From Pseudomonadota bacterium (lineage in GTDB: Bacteria; Pseudomonadota; Gammaproteobacteria; Burkholderiales; Burkholderiaceae_F), in the NCBI GenBank assembly GCA_029778535.1, contig JAKOQB010000005.1, forward strand, positions 124,001 to 188,000: 64,000 nt of DNA, given 5' to 3'. The position numbers and the translations under genes were made by a program. The notes under the pieces are model-generated. The model saw only the letters and a list, made by a program, of their open reading frames with translations, did no database searches and had not been told where the DNA came from. Below are positions 7,911 through 16,166 of the stretch, in pieces (position 1 is the stretch's first letter; each line of letters begins with the position of its first letter).

Positions 7911-9460
7911 TGAATCTATCCGCGCTGGTCGAAACCTCCGCCCGCGCCGCGGCGACCGGCAGCCGGCATGCCAAGCGCGACGTGCTGGCCGCTTGCTTGC
8001 GCGCGACCGCGCCCGACGAGATCGCGATCGCGGTCGCGTTCCTGTGCGGCCAGAACCGGCAGGGCAAGCTCGGCATCGGCTACGCGACGCTGCGCGAACT
8101 GCGCGGGGGCGCAGCGGCAAACGACGCGTCTCTGACGCTGCGCGACGTCGATTCGGCTTTCGCGCAAATCGCCGCCACCGGCGGCAAGGGTGCCGCGCGC
8201 GAACGCGCCGCGCTGCTCGCTGCGCTGTTCGCGCGCGCGACGCACGGCGAGCAGGACTTCCTCGTTCGCCTGTTGATCGGAGAGCTGCGCCAGGGCGCGC
8301 TCGAGGGCGTGATGCTCGACGCGATCGCCGCCGCGGCGAACCTGCCGGCGTCCGACGTGCGGCGCGCGGCGATGTTCACCGGTGACCTGGGCGAGGTCGC
8401 GCAGGCGGCGCTCGAGCAGGGCGCGCCGGGGCTCGCGCAGTTCACGGTGCAGGTGCAGCGTCCGGTGCAGCCGATGCTCGCGCAGCCGGCCGAGGACATC
8501 GCCGCGGCGCTTGCGCAGCTCGGCACCGCGGCGCTCGAGTGGAAGCTCGACGGCGCGCGGGTGCAGGTCCACAAGGCGGGCGACGAGGTGCGCGTCTTCA
8601 CCCGCAACCTGAACGAGGTCACCGCGGCCGTGCCGGAGATCGTCGAGGCGGTGCAGCGGCTTCCAGCGCGCGAACTGATCCTCGACGGCGAGGCGATTGC
8701 GCTCGCCGCCGGCGGCGCACCGCAGCCGTTCCAGGTCACGATGCGCCGCTTCGGCCGCAGGCTCGATGTCGCCGCCTTGCGCGCCGAGCTGCCGTTGGCG
8801 GCGTTCTTCTTCGACATCCTGCGGCGCGACGGCGACGCGCTCGTCGATGCGCCTGCGCGCGCGCGCTTCGATGCGCTGGCGGAAGCGCTGCCAGCACAGC
8901 TTGTCGTCCCGCGGCTTGTCACCGCCGATGTCGCCGCCGCGCAGTCGTTCTACGCCGATGCGCTCGCGCGCGGGCACGAAGGCGTGATGGCGAAATCGAT
9001 CGACGCGCCGTACGAAGCAGGCAGCCGCGGCGCCGGATGGCTCAAGGTCAAGCGCGCGCAGACGCTCGATCTGGTCGTGCTCGCGGCCGAGTGGGGCCAC
9101 GGCCGGCGGCGCGGCTGGCTGTCGAACCTGCATCTGGGCGCGCGCGATCCGGCGTCCGGCACGTTCGTGATGCTCGGCAAGACCTTCAAGGGACTGAACG
9201 ACGAGCTGCTCGCATGGCAGACGCGCGAATTGCTGGCGCGCGAGATCGCGCGCGACGACTACACGGTCCACGTGCGCCCCGAGCTCGTGGTCGAGATCGC
9301 GTTCAACGACCTGCAGGCGAGCCCGCAGTATCCGGGCGGGCTCGCCTTGCGCTTCGCGCGCGTGAAGGGCTATCGGCCCGACAAGCGCGCGGACGAGGCC
9401 GACACGATCGACACCGTACGCGCGATCTACGCCGAGCAGATGGCGCTAGCAGCGGCATGA
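7910..9460 (+). CDS. ligB: ATP-dependent DNA ligase, LigB-like
   Basis: Seals DNA nicks using ATP. The 516-residue product has an N-terminal ligase domain (about residues 1-180), the adenylation domain with motif I EWKLDGAR (nucleophile Lys212) and a segment ending LILDGEAIAL, then AAFFFDILRRDG and GHEGVMAKS, and motif V GWLKVKRAQTLDLVVLAAEW, followed by an OB-fold. From memory the whole protein aligns closely with the Mycobacterium LigB type, not with the cisplatin-response ligases or LigD usual in proteobacteria. The symbol follows that resemblance and should not be confused with the enterobacterial NAD-dependent LigB. The ATG overlaps the upstream stop and the downstream ATG overlaps its own stop, so it sits inside a coupled operon. 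Confidence 0.9.
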   Translation: MNLSALVETSARAAATGSRHAKRDVLAACLRATAPDEIAIAVAFLCGQNRQGKLGIGYATLRELRGGAAANDASLTLRDVDSAFAQIAATGGKGAARERAALLAALFARATHGEQDFLVRLLIGELRQGALEGVMLDAIAAAANLPASDVRRAAMFTGDLGEVAQAALEQGAPGLAQFTVQVQRPVQPMLAQPAEDIAAALAQLGTAALEWKLDGARVQVHKAGDEVRVFTRNLNEVTAAVPEIVEAVQRLPARELILDGEAIALAAGGAPQPFQVTMRRFGRRLDVAALRAELPLAAFFFDILRRDGDALVDAPARARFDALAEALPAQLVVPRLVTADVAAAQSFYADALARGHEGVMAKSIDAPYEAGSRGAGWLKVKRAQTLDLVVLAAEWGHGRRRGWLSNLHLGARDPASGTFVMLGKTFKGLNDELLAWQTRELLAREIARDDYTVHVRPELVVEIAFNDLQASPQYPGGLALRFARVKGYRPDKRADEADTIDTVRAIYAEQMALAAA

Positions 9461-10356
9461 CCGATGCCGAGTGCACAGACTTTCTGCAATGGGCACTGCC
9501 GCGACTCGGCAGACGCTGGGCCGGCTACCACAAGGTGCGGCGGCTGGTGGCAAAGCGACTGATCCGCCGCCTGCGCGCGCTGCGGCTGGACGATCTCGAC
9601 GCATATCGTGACCGGCTCAAATCGCATCCCGTCGAATGGACCGAGCTCGACGCGCGGCTCGGCATTCCGATCTCCCGCTTCTGGCGCGACCGCGGCGTGT
9701 TCGAGTCGATCGAGCGCGAGGTATTGCCCGCACTCGCGCGGCAGGCGATCGACGCCGGGCGAGCCACGCTCGCCTGCTGGAGCGCCGGCTGCGCCTCGGG
9801 CGAGGAGCCGTACACGATCGCGATCGTGTGACAGTTGCGGTTGCAGCCGGCGTTTCCTCGGCTTCGGCTTCAGATCGTCGCGACCGATTGCGACGCGCAA
9901 CTGCTCGAACGCGCGCGCACGGGCTGCTATGCGGCGAGCAGCCTGAAGGAGCTGCCCGCCGATCTGCGCGCCGCGGCGTTCGACGAACGCGATGGGCGCT
10001 TCTGCATTCGCGCGGAGTTACGCGGCGTCGAATTCCTGCGCCAGGACCTGCGCGAGCAGATGCCCGACGGCCCGTTCGACCTCGTGTGCCTGCGCAATGT
10101 TGTCGCGACCTACTATGCCGTCGAGGTCCAGCGCGAGATCCTCGCCCGCATAGCCGCGCGCATGCGGCCGGGTGGCGCGCTGGTGCTCGGCATCCACGAG
10201 TCGCTGCCGCCGGGTGTGTCCGACTTCACCGCGTGGCCGGGTGCGCGCGCCGTCTATCGTCGCGCCGAAACAGGCCCGCGTCTGTCCTCGATACAAGCCG
10301 GTCGGAGCGGTGTGAGCCTTTCATCCCTCTCCCTCCGGGAGAGGGACCGAGGGTGA
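9457..10356 (+). pseudogene. CheR-like methyltransferase gene with in-frame TGA
   Basis: One continuous frame of CheR-type (SAM-dependent, MCP-glutamate methyltransferase) sequence is interrupted by a single TGA at 9829-9831. The first 124 codons contain the N-terminal helical domain and the SAM motif WSAGCASGEEPYTIAIV. Directly after the TGA the same frame continues with QLRLQPAFP, LQIVATDCDAQLLERA, a segment with GVEFLRQDL and PFDLVCLRNVVATYY, and ARMRPGGALVLGIHE, all CheR-like. The end runs into a dispersed hairpin (SLSSLSLRERD), so the native stop may also be lost. ATG 9457 overlaps the ligase stop. No other chemotaxis gene is nearby. Probably a recent nonsense mutation; a sequencing error cannot be excluded. 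Confidence 0.78.
10325..10345. repeat. Dispersed GGGAGAGGG hairpin
   Basis: Arms CCCTCTCCC (10325-10333) and GGGAGAGGG (10337-10345) around a TCC loop. This is a well-known type of proteobacterial intergenic repeat. It lies at the 3' end of the CheR-like frame, so the last codons of that frame are probably repeat and not native protein. Confidence 0.6.
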
Positions 10357-10425
10357 GGGCGACAACGCTTCAATCGCCGCACACCCGCCACGCACCGATA
10401 CATCAGCCGCGCCGCAACTCCACGC

Positions 10426-11067
10426 ATGCCCACGCCACGCATCCCACTCCCGCCGCCCGACCGTGAACACGGCATGCCGCTGACTGCCGCACTCGCCCGG
10501 CGCCGCTCGGTGCGCGCGTTCGCGCCGCGCGCGCTCACGGGGGCGGAACTGGGGCTGCTGCTGTCGTCCGCGCAGGGCGAGACGGATTCACGCAAGGCTT
10601 GCGCACGTCCCCATCGGCCGGTGCGCTCTATCCCCTTGTCGTCTACGCGGCGACGGAACAGGGGCTGTTCCGCTATCTCGTCGAGCCGCACGCGCGCGAA
10701 CAGGTCGCCTGCGATGACCTGCGCTCCGACCTCGCCGCCGCCGCGCTCGGCCAGCGGGGGATTGCACGGGCACCGTGCGTGCTCGTGTTCACCGCCGTTG
10801 CCGGTCGCACGACGCGCAAGAACGGCGACCGCGTCGTCCGCTACGCGCACATGGAAGCAGGGCACGTGGCACAGAACGCACTGCTTGCCGCCGCCGCGCT
10901 CGGGCTGGCCGCGGATCCGGTCAGTGCGTTCGACGACATGTGCGTCGCGACGCTGTTGCGTGTGGGGCGTGGCGAGGTGCCGCTGTGCGTCGTTCCGGCC
11001 GGGGCGGGTCGACGAACTGCATCCGGGCGGACTGACACGCGGGTCGCGGCTCAAGGCACCGACCTGA
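10426..11067 (+). pseudogene. SagB-type nitroreductase gene with two frameshifts
   Basis: Encodes a SagB-type FMN oxidoreductase in three pieces. The first piece starts at ATG 10426 and includes MPLTAALARRRSVRAFAPR and LLSSAQGETD. Near 10592 the similarity moves to the -1 frame and continues from 10599 with LRTSPSAGALYPLVVY, GQRGIARAPCVLVFTAV, a segment with HMEAGHVAQN and GRGEVPLCVV. Near 11000 a surplus G returns it to the first frame, which ends GRVDELHPGG and a stop at 11067. One base lost and one gained would therefore restore a protein of normal size, about 213 codons. Either the gene is decaying or the assembly has two indels. It is isolated from any azole-peptide cluster. Confidence 0.75.
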
Positions 11068-11156
11068 TGGTCCAGATCACGGCCGGACAGCGGACTCGCA
11101 GGCGCGCTTCAGGAAGCCTGCGATTCGTCGTAGAGAACCAGGACCACGTTCGAGCG

Positions 11157-11519
11157 TTAGCCAGAGAGCGAAATGATCTGATCCAGCGTTTCACAGGCCT
11201 GCTGGAACACGGCGTCGGGTGCAAGTTTCCAGGGATGCGGCTCCGAGTTGCGGGCTCGCCAGTCGAACGACTTCGGCTGATTCCCGATGATGCATCCGAC
11301 TTCGCCCTGCGCGCCCGCCCACCTCACCGCGGACGGATTGGTCCCATGCTGGTTGGCGTGCGTCAGCGGCAGTCCGATCACGATATTCGTGCGCTCATTG
11401 AACGCGCGGGGCGACAGGACAAGCATCGGGTGGCGATCGCGCATCTCCGCGCCAAGGTGCGGATTGAAATCGATCCCGATGACGTCGCGCCGGTCAGGCA
11501 CCCGGCGACCGGTGCCCAT
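11157..11519 (-). CDS. MazF/PemK-type toxin endoribonuclease
   Basis: Likely mRNA-cleaving toxin of a type II toxin-antitoxin system, 120 residues. It shows the MazF/PemK layout: N-terminal RRDVIGIDFNPHLG, then MLVLSPRAFNERTNIVIGLP, and a central GEVGCIIGNQPKSFDW where the family has its substrate loop and base-contact residues. ATG 11519 overlaps the antitoxin stop (TGATG), the usual coupled arrangement. The family would give growth arrest unless neutralised by the adjacent AbrB-fold antitoxin. It lies downstream of a truncated DUF72 gene, next to other damaged genes, consistent with arrival on mobile DNA. Confidence 0.85.
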   Translation of the reverse strand: MGTGRRVPDRRDVIGIDFNPHLGAEMRDRHPMLVLSPRAFNERTNIVIGLPLTHANQHGTNPSAVRWAGAQGEVGCIIGNQPKSFDWRARNSEPHPWKLAPDAVFQQACETLDQIISLSG

Positions 11520-11779
11520 CAGAAGACCTCGGCACCCGTGCGGCCGGTTGGCATGAGTTCGCCCCGGTGCTTCTTCGGGTCGAAGCGCGCCAGTCTTTGG
11601 GCAAACTTCAGTTTGGGTGTTCCGACCGGCTTGACAGCAACGCTTTCGTCCTGAACGGCAATCAAGACGGGCTGCCCTTCGGAAAGATGTGCTGAGCGCG
11701 CCACCGTGGCACGTATGCGGACCGCGAGGCTGTTGCCCCACTCTTTAACCTTCAGGCTCGCAGTTGGACCCTTCGGCAC
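11519..11779 (-). CDS. MazE-type antitoxin (AbrB/SpoVT domain)
   Basis: Antitoxin partner of the adjacent MazF-like toxin, and probably an autorepressor of the pair. The diagnostic swapped-hairpin motif KVKEWGNSLAVRIRATVARS is near the N-terminus, followed by LSEGQPVLIAVQDESVAVKPV; the C-terminal 35 residues (KFAQRLARFDPKKHRGELMP onward) would be the toxin-binding tail. No ATG is available. I chose GTG at 11779; TTG at 11797 is an alternative, so the start is uncertain. The 5' end overlaps the tail of the truncated DUF72 frame, which suggests the module landed in that gene. Confidence 0.8.
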   Translation of the reverse strand: MPKGPTASLKVKEWGNSLAVRIRATVARSAHLSEGQPVLIAVQDESVAVKPVGTPKLKFAQRLARFDPKKHRGELMPTGRTGAEVF

Positions 11780-12356
11780 AGGCGCTCCCAGCCTCAATTT
11801 CGAAAGGGGGTCTACTCGATCGGTGTCTAAACACGTCTATACAAGCCGCGGGCGGCAGCGCGAGCGCGGCCGCAGGACGCCACTCGCCGCGCGGCTCCCA
11901 GCACAAACGAAGACCGGAGGTCTCGCCGGCGGTCGCCTTGATGAAGGTTCGCAGATTGCGGACGTGCGCGGCGGTCGGCGTGAAGGACGCGGGGCACTGA
12001 AACACGATCGCGGTTGCCTCGAGCGCGCGCGCCGCGGCGAGCGCCGCATGCCAGGCGGAGAGCACTTCGTCGGTCGCGCGGAAGCTGCCGTAGCGCGCGT
12101 GCGCTGCCTCGGGAATCGGCGTCTTCAGGCGCCGGTAGGTGGGACTGCCTGGTTCGTGCGTGATGAGCTGCCAGGCCTTCAGCGTGAACTCGAAACCCGG
12201 CGGAGCCGCCAGTCGCCAGCGCTGCAGCGTCTCGAGCCGCGGTGCTTGATAGAAAGTCTGCTGCACTTCGATCAGGCGGAAGGTGCGGAAGTACTTCGCC
12301 TGCGCCAGCGCGAAGCCGCAGCAGCCGACGCGGATGCTGAATCGGCTATTCGGCAT
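11745..12356 (-). pseudogene. DUF72 (YecE-like) gene truncated at the 3' end
   Basis: Residues 1-158 are clear DUF72/YecE family: SIRVGCCGFALAQAKYF, then RLIEVQQTFYQ, FEFTLKAWQLITHEPGSPTY, AIVFQCPASFTPTAAHV and LCWEPRGEW. After about base 11860 the expected barrel end (a DP.. motif and YFRLHG region, roughly 80 further residues) is missing. The frame instead runs through unrelated sequence into the start of the MazE-type antitoxin gene and stops at 11745. The ATG at 12356 lies within the last codons of the M28 peptidase gene (11-base overlap), so the 5' context looks native. I interpret it as 3' replacement by the toxin-antitoxin module; the truncated product is unlikely to fold. Confidence 0.7.
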
Positions 12357-13275
12357 CGTCCGCCAGTTTCCGTACTGCCTTCGCCAGCCCCTCGACCACG
12401 CGCGCCATGCGCGGGTAGTCGAGCTTTTCCGGCGTGTCGGTCGCCGCGTGGTAGTGGCGATAGCGATAGAACGCGGTGTCGGTGACCATCACGGCCGGGT
12501 AGCCCTCGCGCCAGAACGAGATCTGATCGCTCCACGAAACGCCCGGAACGATCGCGGGGCTGGCGAGCTTCTCCGCGGGGAAGTCCGACTCCGACTTGAA
12601 CGCGCGTACGAGCGCGGCGAGCGCGCGCCGCGAGCGCAGGTTGGACACGAACGCGATGAAGTTGCCGGCGTCGGGATAGAACATGCCAAGCAACGGTGGA
12701 TAGCTCTGGCTGTCCTTCGCGTCGACGTAGCAGCCGAGCATTTCGAGCGAAAGCATCACCCGGATGTCCTCGCCGCGCGCGCGGGCGGCGCGCGCGTAGA
12801 CGCGGCTGCCCATCTCGCCCCAGTAGAAGAACGGCGGCTCCTCGTTGACGAAGGCGACGAGCTTGACCGTGCGCGCACAGTGGGCATCACGAAGAAATCG
12901 CGCGAGCTCGATCAGCCCCGCCACCCCGCTCGCGTTGTCGTCGGCGCCGGGCGAGCCGGGCACGGTGTCGTAATGCGCGCCGACCAGCACGATTTCGCTC
13001 GCGCCGCCTGCGCTCGGCACGGTGACTTCGAGGTTCGACGATGCAACGCCCTCGGCGCGATAGGTCTGGCGCGCGACTTCATACCCGAGCGCGCGGAACT
13101 CGGACGCGATGTATTCCTCCGCCGCGTGCAGCGCCTGGGGCCGGCGCACGTGGCGCTCGCCGATGTCGCCTGCCAGCGCTTCGACGTGCCGGCGCAGGCG
13201 GGTCGCGAGTTCGAGCGGCGATTCCGTTTCAACCGAAATCGCACTCGTATCGACGAGTCGGTGTGGGTCGGGCAT
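12346..13275 (-). CDS. M28 family metallopeptidase
   Basis: Probable zinc aminopeptidase or carboxypeptidase-like hydrolase of the M28 family, 309 residues, with no obvious signal peptide, so likely cytoplasmic. Metal ligands can be seen in order: His and Asp in VGAHYDTVPG, Asp in GADDNASGVAG, the Glu pair in FVNEEPPFF, and the late His in YRHYHAATDTPEKL. I chose ATG 13275 (MPDPHRLVDTSA) because upstream codons to 13332 overlap the divergent MFS gene. Its stop overlaps the DUF72 ATG. The peptide substrate is unknown. Confidence 0.88.
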   Translation of the reverse strand: MPDPHRLVDTSAISVETESPLELATRLRRHVEALAGDIGERHVRRPQALHAAEEYIASEFRALGYEVARQTYRAEGVASSNLEVTVPSAGGASEIVLVGAHYDTVPGSPGADDNASGVAGLIELARFLRDAHCARTVKLVAFVNEEPPFFYWGEMGSRVYARAARARGEDIRVMLSLEMLGCYVDAKDSQSYPPLLGMFYPDAGNFIAFVSNLRSRRALAALVRAFKSESDFPAEKLASPAIVPGVSWSDQISFWREGYPAVMVTDTAFYRYRHYHAATDTPEKLDYPRMARVVEGLAKAVRKLADDAE

Positions 13276-13310
13276 TCTTGCGGCTTTTCGACTGCCGTCA
13301 GTATCGCCGC

Positions 13311-14543
13311 ATGATCGCCTTTGCGCAGGCACGCCGGATCGTCTTCGGGCTCGCGCTCGCGAGCTTCGTGCTTTCGTTCTTCCACCGCACCGCGCCGGCG
13401 GCGATCGCGGGGGAACTCACGCGCGCGTTCTCCATCAGCGGCGCGGTGCTCGGCACGCTCGCCGCAACCTATTTCTATGTCTACACGGTGCTGCAGATCC
13501 CGGTCGGCGTGCTCGCGGACACGCTCGGCCCGCGCAAGCTGCTGGCGGGTGGGTCGGCGATCGCGGCCGCGGGCTCGCTGCTGTTTGCGCTCGCGCCCGC
13601 GTGGGAGATCGCCGCGGTCGGCCGCACGCTGGTCGGCATCGGCGTGGCGGTCGCCTTCATCTCGATCCTGAAGGTCTCCGCGGTGTGGTTCGAGCACGAG
13701 CGCTTCGCGACGCTGAACGGCGTGACGATGTTTGCCGGCAACCTGGGTGCGGTGATCGCCGGTGCGCCGCTGGCGTGGGTCGTGTCGATGACCTCTTGGC
13801 GGGTGGTGTTCGTCGCACTCGCGGTGCTGTCGGCGGCGCTGGCGTTCGGCTCCTGGCTGCGGCTGCGCGACCGGCCGGAGCAGCTCGGCTACCCGCCCGT
13901 GCACGCGCTGCTGCCGGCCGCGCGCGTGCCGTGGGCGCGCGCGCTGGCGAGCGTGCTCGCGAATCCGGCGACGTGGCCGGCGTTCTTCGTCAACGTCGGC
14001 GTCGGCGGCAGCTACCTTGCCTTCGCCGGGCTGTGGGCGGTGCCGTACCTGCAGCAGGTGTACGGCTTGTCGCGCGTCGAGGCTGCACAGCACGCCAGTT
14101 TGCTGCTGCTGGGTGTGGCGTTCGGTTCGGTGGCGATCGGCGTGATGTCCGATCGGCTGCGCAGCCGCGCCGGCGTGATGCGCGTGGCGGTTTGGCTGTA
14201 CGCGCTGTCGTGGGCGCCGTGGCTCTTGCACGCGCAGTGGCCGCTCGCGGCAACACTGGCGTGGTTCCTGCTGATGGGGCTCTTGATCCCCGGCTTCACG
14301 CTGTCGTGGACGATCGCGAAGGAAGCCAACCCGCCGCAGTATTCGGGGATCGCGACGTCGGTCGTCAATCTCGGCATCTTCCTCGGCACCGGCATTCTGC
14401 AGCCGTGGGTCGGCCGGGTGCTCGACCGCGGCCGCGCCGCGGGTGACGCCGCGGCGGCGTGGGACGGCGGCATCGCGCTGCTGGCGGGAGCGGCGGCGAT
14501 GAGCGCGGTGATGACGCTCTTCGTCGGCCGCCGGCGGGAGTAA
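13311..14543 (+). CDS. MFS transporter
   Basis: Major facilitator superfamily permease, 410 residues, with about 12 hydrophobic segments in two halves. The conserved loop 2-3 motif appears as GVLADTLGPRKLLAGGSA (motif A form G..AD..G.R), and a second-half counterpart IGVMSDRLRSRAGVM. The N-terminus MIAFAQARRIVFGLALASFV goes straight into helix 1. ATG 13311 leaves a 35-base divergent gap to the M28 peptidase. The substrate cannot be told from the sequence. It is 31 bases upstream of the HpaB/AbfD-family gene on the same strand and may be co-transcribed with it. Confidence 0.9.
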   Translation: MIAFAQARRIVFGLALASFVLSFFHRTAPAAIAGELTRAFSISGAVLGTLAATYFYVYTVLQIPVGVLADTLGPRKLLAGGSAIAAAGSLLFALAPAWEIAAVGRTLVGIGVAVAFISILKVSAVWFEHERFATLNGVTMFAGNLGAVIAGAPLAWVVSMTSWRVVFVALAVLSAALAFGSWLRLRDRPEQLGYPPVHALLPAARVPWARALASVLANPATWPAFFVNVGVGGSYLAFAGLWAVPYLQQVYGLSRVEAAQHASLLLLGVAFGSVAIGVMSDRLRSRAGVMRVAVWLYALSWAPWLLHAQWPLAATLAWFLLMGLLIPGFTLSWTIAKEANPPQYSGIATSVVNLGIFLGTGILQPWVGRVLDRGRAAGDAAAAWDGGIALLAGAAAMSAVMTLFVGRRRE

Positions 14544-14574
14544 ATTCGATCGTCGCCCGCGCAAGGAGAGCCCG

Positions 14575-16164
14575 ATGCTGATGTCCGCCGACGCCTATCG
14601 CGAATCGCTGCGCCGGATGAAGCCGGTCGTCTTTGTCGACGGCGATCGCATCGACAGCGTGGCCGACGCGCCGCAGCTCGAGCCGGGCGTGAACGCGGTG
14701 GCGAAGACCTACGAGCTCGGTTTGCGCAGCGACCTCGCGCCGCTGATGCAGGCGCACGTACCGGGCTTCGCCGCGCCGGTGAACCGCATGCTTGCGCTGA
14801 CTCACACGACCGCCGACCTGCTGAACAAGCTGGAGGCCGCGCGTCTCGTATGCCAGGAGACCGGCTGCGCGCAGCGCTATCTGGGCGGCGATGCGCTGAA
14901 TGCGCTCTTTCACGGCACGCATCGCATCGACGCCGAGCACGGCACCGCGTACCACGCACGACTGCGCGCGTATCTGGCGCATGTGTACGACCACGATCTC
15001 GCGCTCGGCGTGGCGATGACCGATGCCAAGGGCGACCGTTCGCTGCGGCCGAGCCGGCAGCCGAATCCCGACAGCTATGTGCACATCGTCGAGCGCAACG
15101 CGCGCGGCATCGTGATCTCGGGTACCAAGGCGATCATCACCGGCGCGCCTTACATGCACGAGCTGCTGGTGCTGCCGGGACGGAACATGACCGAAGCCGA
15201 TCGCGATTTCGCGGTCGCGTGCGCGGTGCCGCTCGACGCCAAGGGGCTCACCATCGTCGCGCGTCCCGCGGGCCGGCCGGGCGAATCGGCGGCCAAGTTC
15301 AGCGCGAAGTTCGGACAATCGACCGGCGTGTGCCTGTTCGAGCGCGTGTTCGTGCCGTGGGAGCGCGTGTTCCTCGCCGGCGAGTGGCGCGACGCCGCGA
15401 CGATCCTGTACGACTACACGAGCCAGCACCGCCACACGTGCATCGGCGCGCGGGCGGGATTCGGCGACCTGCTGATCGGCGCCGGCGCGTTGATGATCGA
15501 GGCCAACGGGCTCGATCTGGACCGCAACCACAGCTTGCGCGATGCGATGGTCGAACTGATCAAGATCGTCGAGGGCTTCTTCGCCTGCGGCGTGGCGGCG
15601 TCCGTGTACGGCACGGCGAACGCGGCCGGCAACATCACGCCCGAGCCGGTGTACGCGAACATCGGCAAGCTGCTGCTGTCGACCCAGATCTATGACATGC
15701 ACCGCCTCGCGCATCACGTTTCGGGCGGATTGATCGTCACGCTGCCGGGGCCGGACGAGGATCACAACCCGTTCACCGCGGGCCGGCTGTCGGAGGTGCT
15801 GACCGCCAGAAGCGACATTCCGTACGAGAAGCGGATCGAGGCGGCGCGCTTCGTGGAGGACCTGACCGCGTCGTACCAGGCCGGCTGGTACTCGGTGATC
15901 AGCCTGCACGGCGGCGGCTCGCCCGATGCGATGAAGACCGAGATCTACCGCAACTATCCGATCGGCAACAAGGTCGATCTGGTGGAGAAGCTGCTCGACC
16001 GCGGCGTGCTGGCGGACGAAACGCGCAGGATCACGCGCAACCGGCAGCCGGCGCGCTGCTGCGTGGCCGGGTGTCAGATGACGGAGCTTGCTCTTGCGGC
16101 GACCTTGCCGTGGCCGACCGCGCGCTCCGCCGTGCCGGCCGACGAACCAACTCTCGCGAAATAG
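14575..16164 (+). CDS. 4-hydroxyphenylacetate 3-hydroxylase / 4-hydroxybutyryl-CoA dehydratase family protein
   Basis: Flavin-binding acyl-CoA dehydrogenase-fold protein of the HpaB/AbfD family, 529 residues. It resembles 4-hydroxybutyryl-CoA dehydratase along its length: MLMSADAYRESLRRM, then KTYELGL, GDALNALF, AMTDAKGDRSLRPS and SLHGGGSPDAM. Of the four AbfD iron-sulfur ligands (Cys99, Cys103, His292, Cys299 in the clostridial enzyme) I see Cys98 and His285 retained, but Tyr102 and Ala292 at the other two positions. It should therefore lack the [4Fe-4S] cluster and catalyse a different, perhaps monooxygenase or isomerase, reaction. The C-terminal tail carries a Cys-rich RCCVAGC. An AAGGAGAG ribosome-binding site precedes ATG 14575. 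An isochorismatase-like gene follows after 2 bases. Confidence 0.85.
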   Translation: MLMSADAYRESLRRMKPVVFVDGDRIDSVADAPQLEPGVNAVAKTYELGLRSDLAPLMQAHVPGFAAPVNRMLALTHTTADLLNKLEAARLVCQETGCAQRYLGGDALNALFHGTHRIDAEHGTAYHARLRAYLAHVYDHDLALGVAMTDAKGDRSLRPSRQPNPDSYVHIVERNARGIVISGTKAIITGAPYMHELLVLPGRNMTEADRDFAVACAVPLDAKGLTIVARPAGRPGESAAKFSAKFGQSTGVCLFERVFVPWERVFLAGEWRDAATILYDYTSQHRHTCIGARAGFGDLLIGAGALMIEANGLDLDRNHSLRDAMVELIKIVEGFFACGVAASVYGTANAAGNITPEPVYANIGKLLLSTQIYDMHRLAHHVSGGLIVTLPGPDEDHNPFTAGRLSEVLTARSDIPYEKRIEAARFVEDLTASYQAGWYSVISLHGGGSPDAMKTEIYRNYPIGNKVDLVEKLLDRGVLADETRRITRNRQPARCCVAGCQMTELALAATLPWPTARSAVPADEPTLAK

Positions 16165-16166
16165 CC

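Noticed and set aside
9829-9831. Selenocysteine (UGA recoding) in the CheR-like gene
   Set aside because: No SECIS-like hairpin is evident right after the TGA, the family has no selenoprotein members known to me, and adjacent genes are also damaged; a nonsense mutation is simpler.
13041-13310. N-terminal extension of the MFS transporter upstream of 13311
   Set aside because: The extension lies antisense to the M28 peptidase, is Arg-rich and has no membrane character; helix 1 begins right after ATG 13311.
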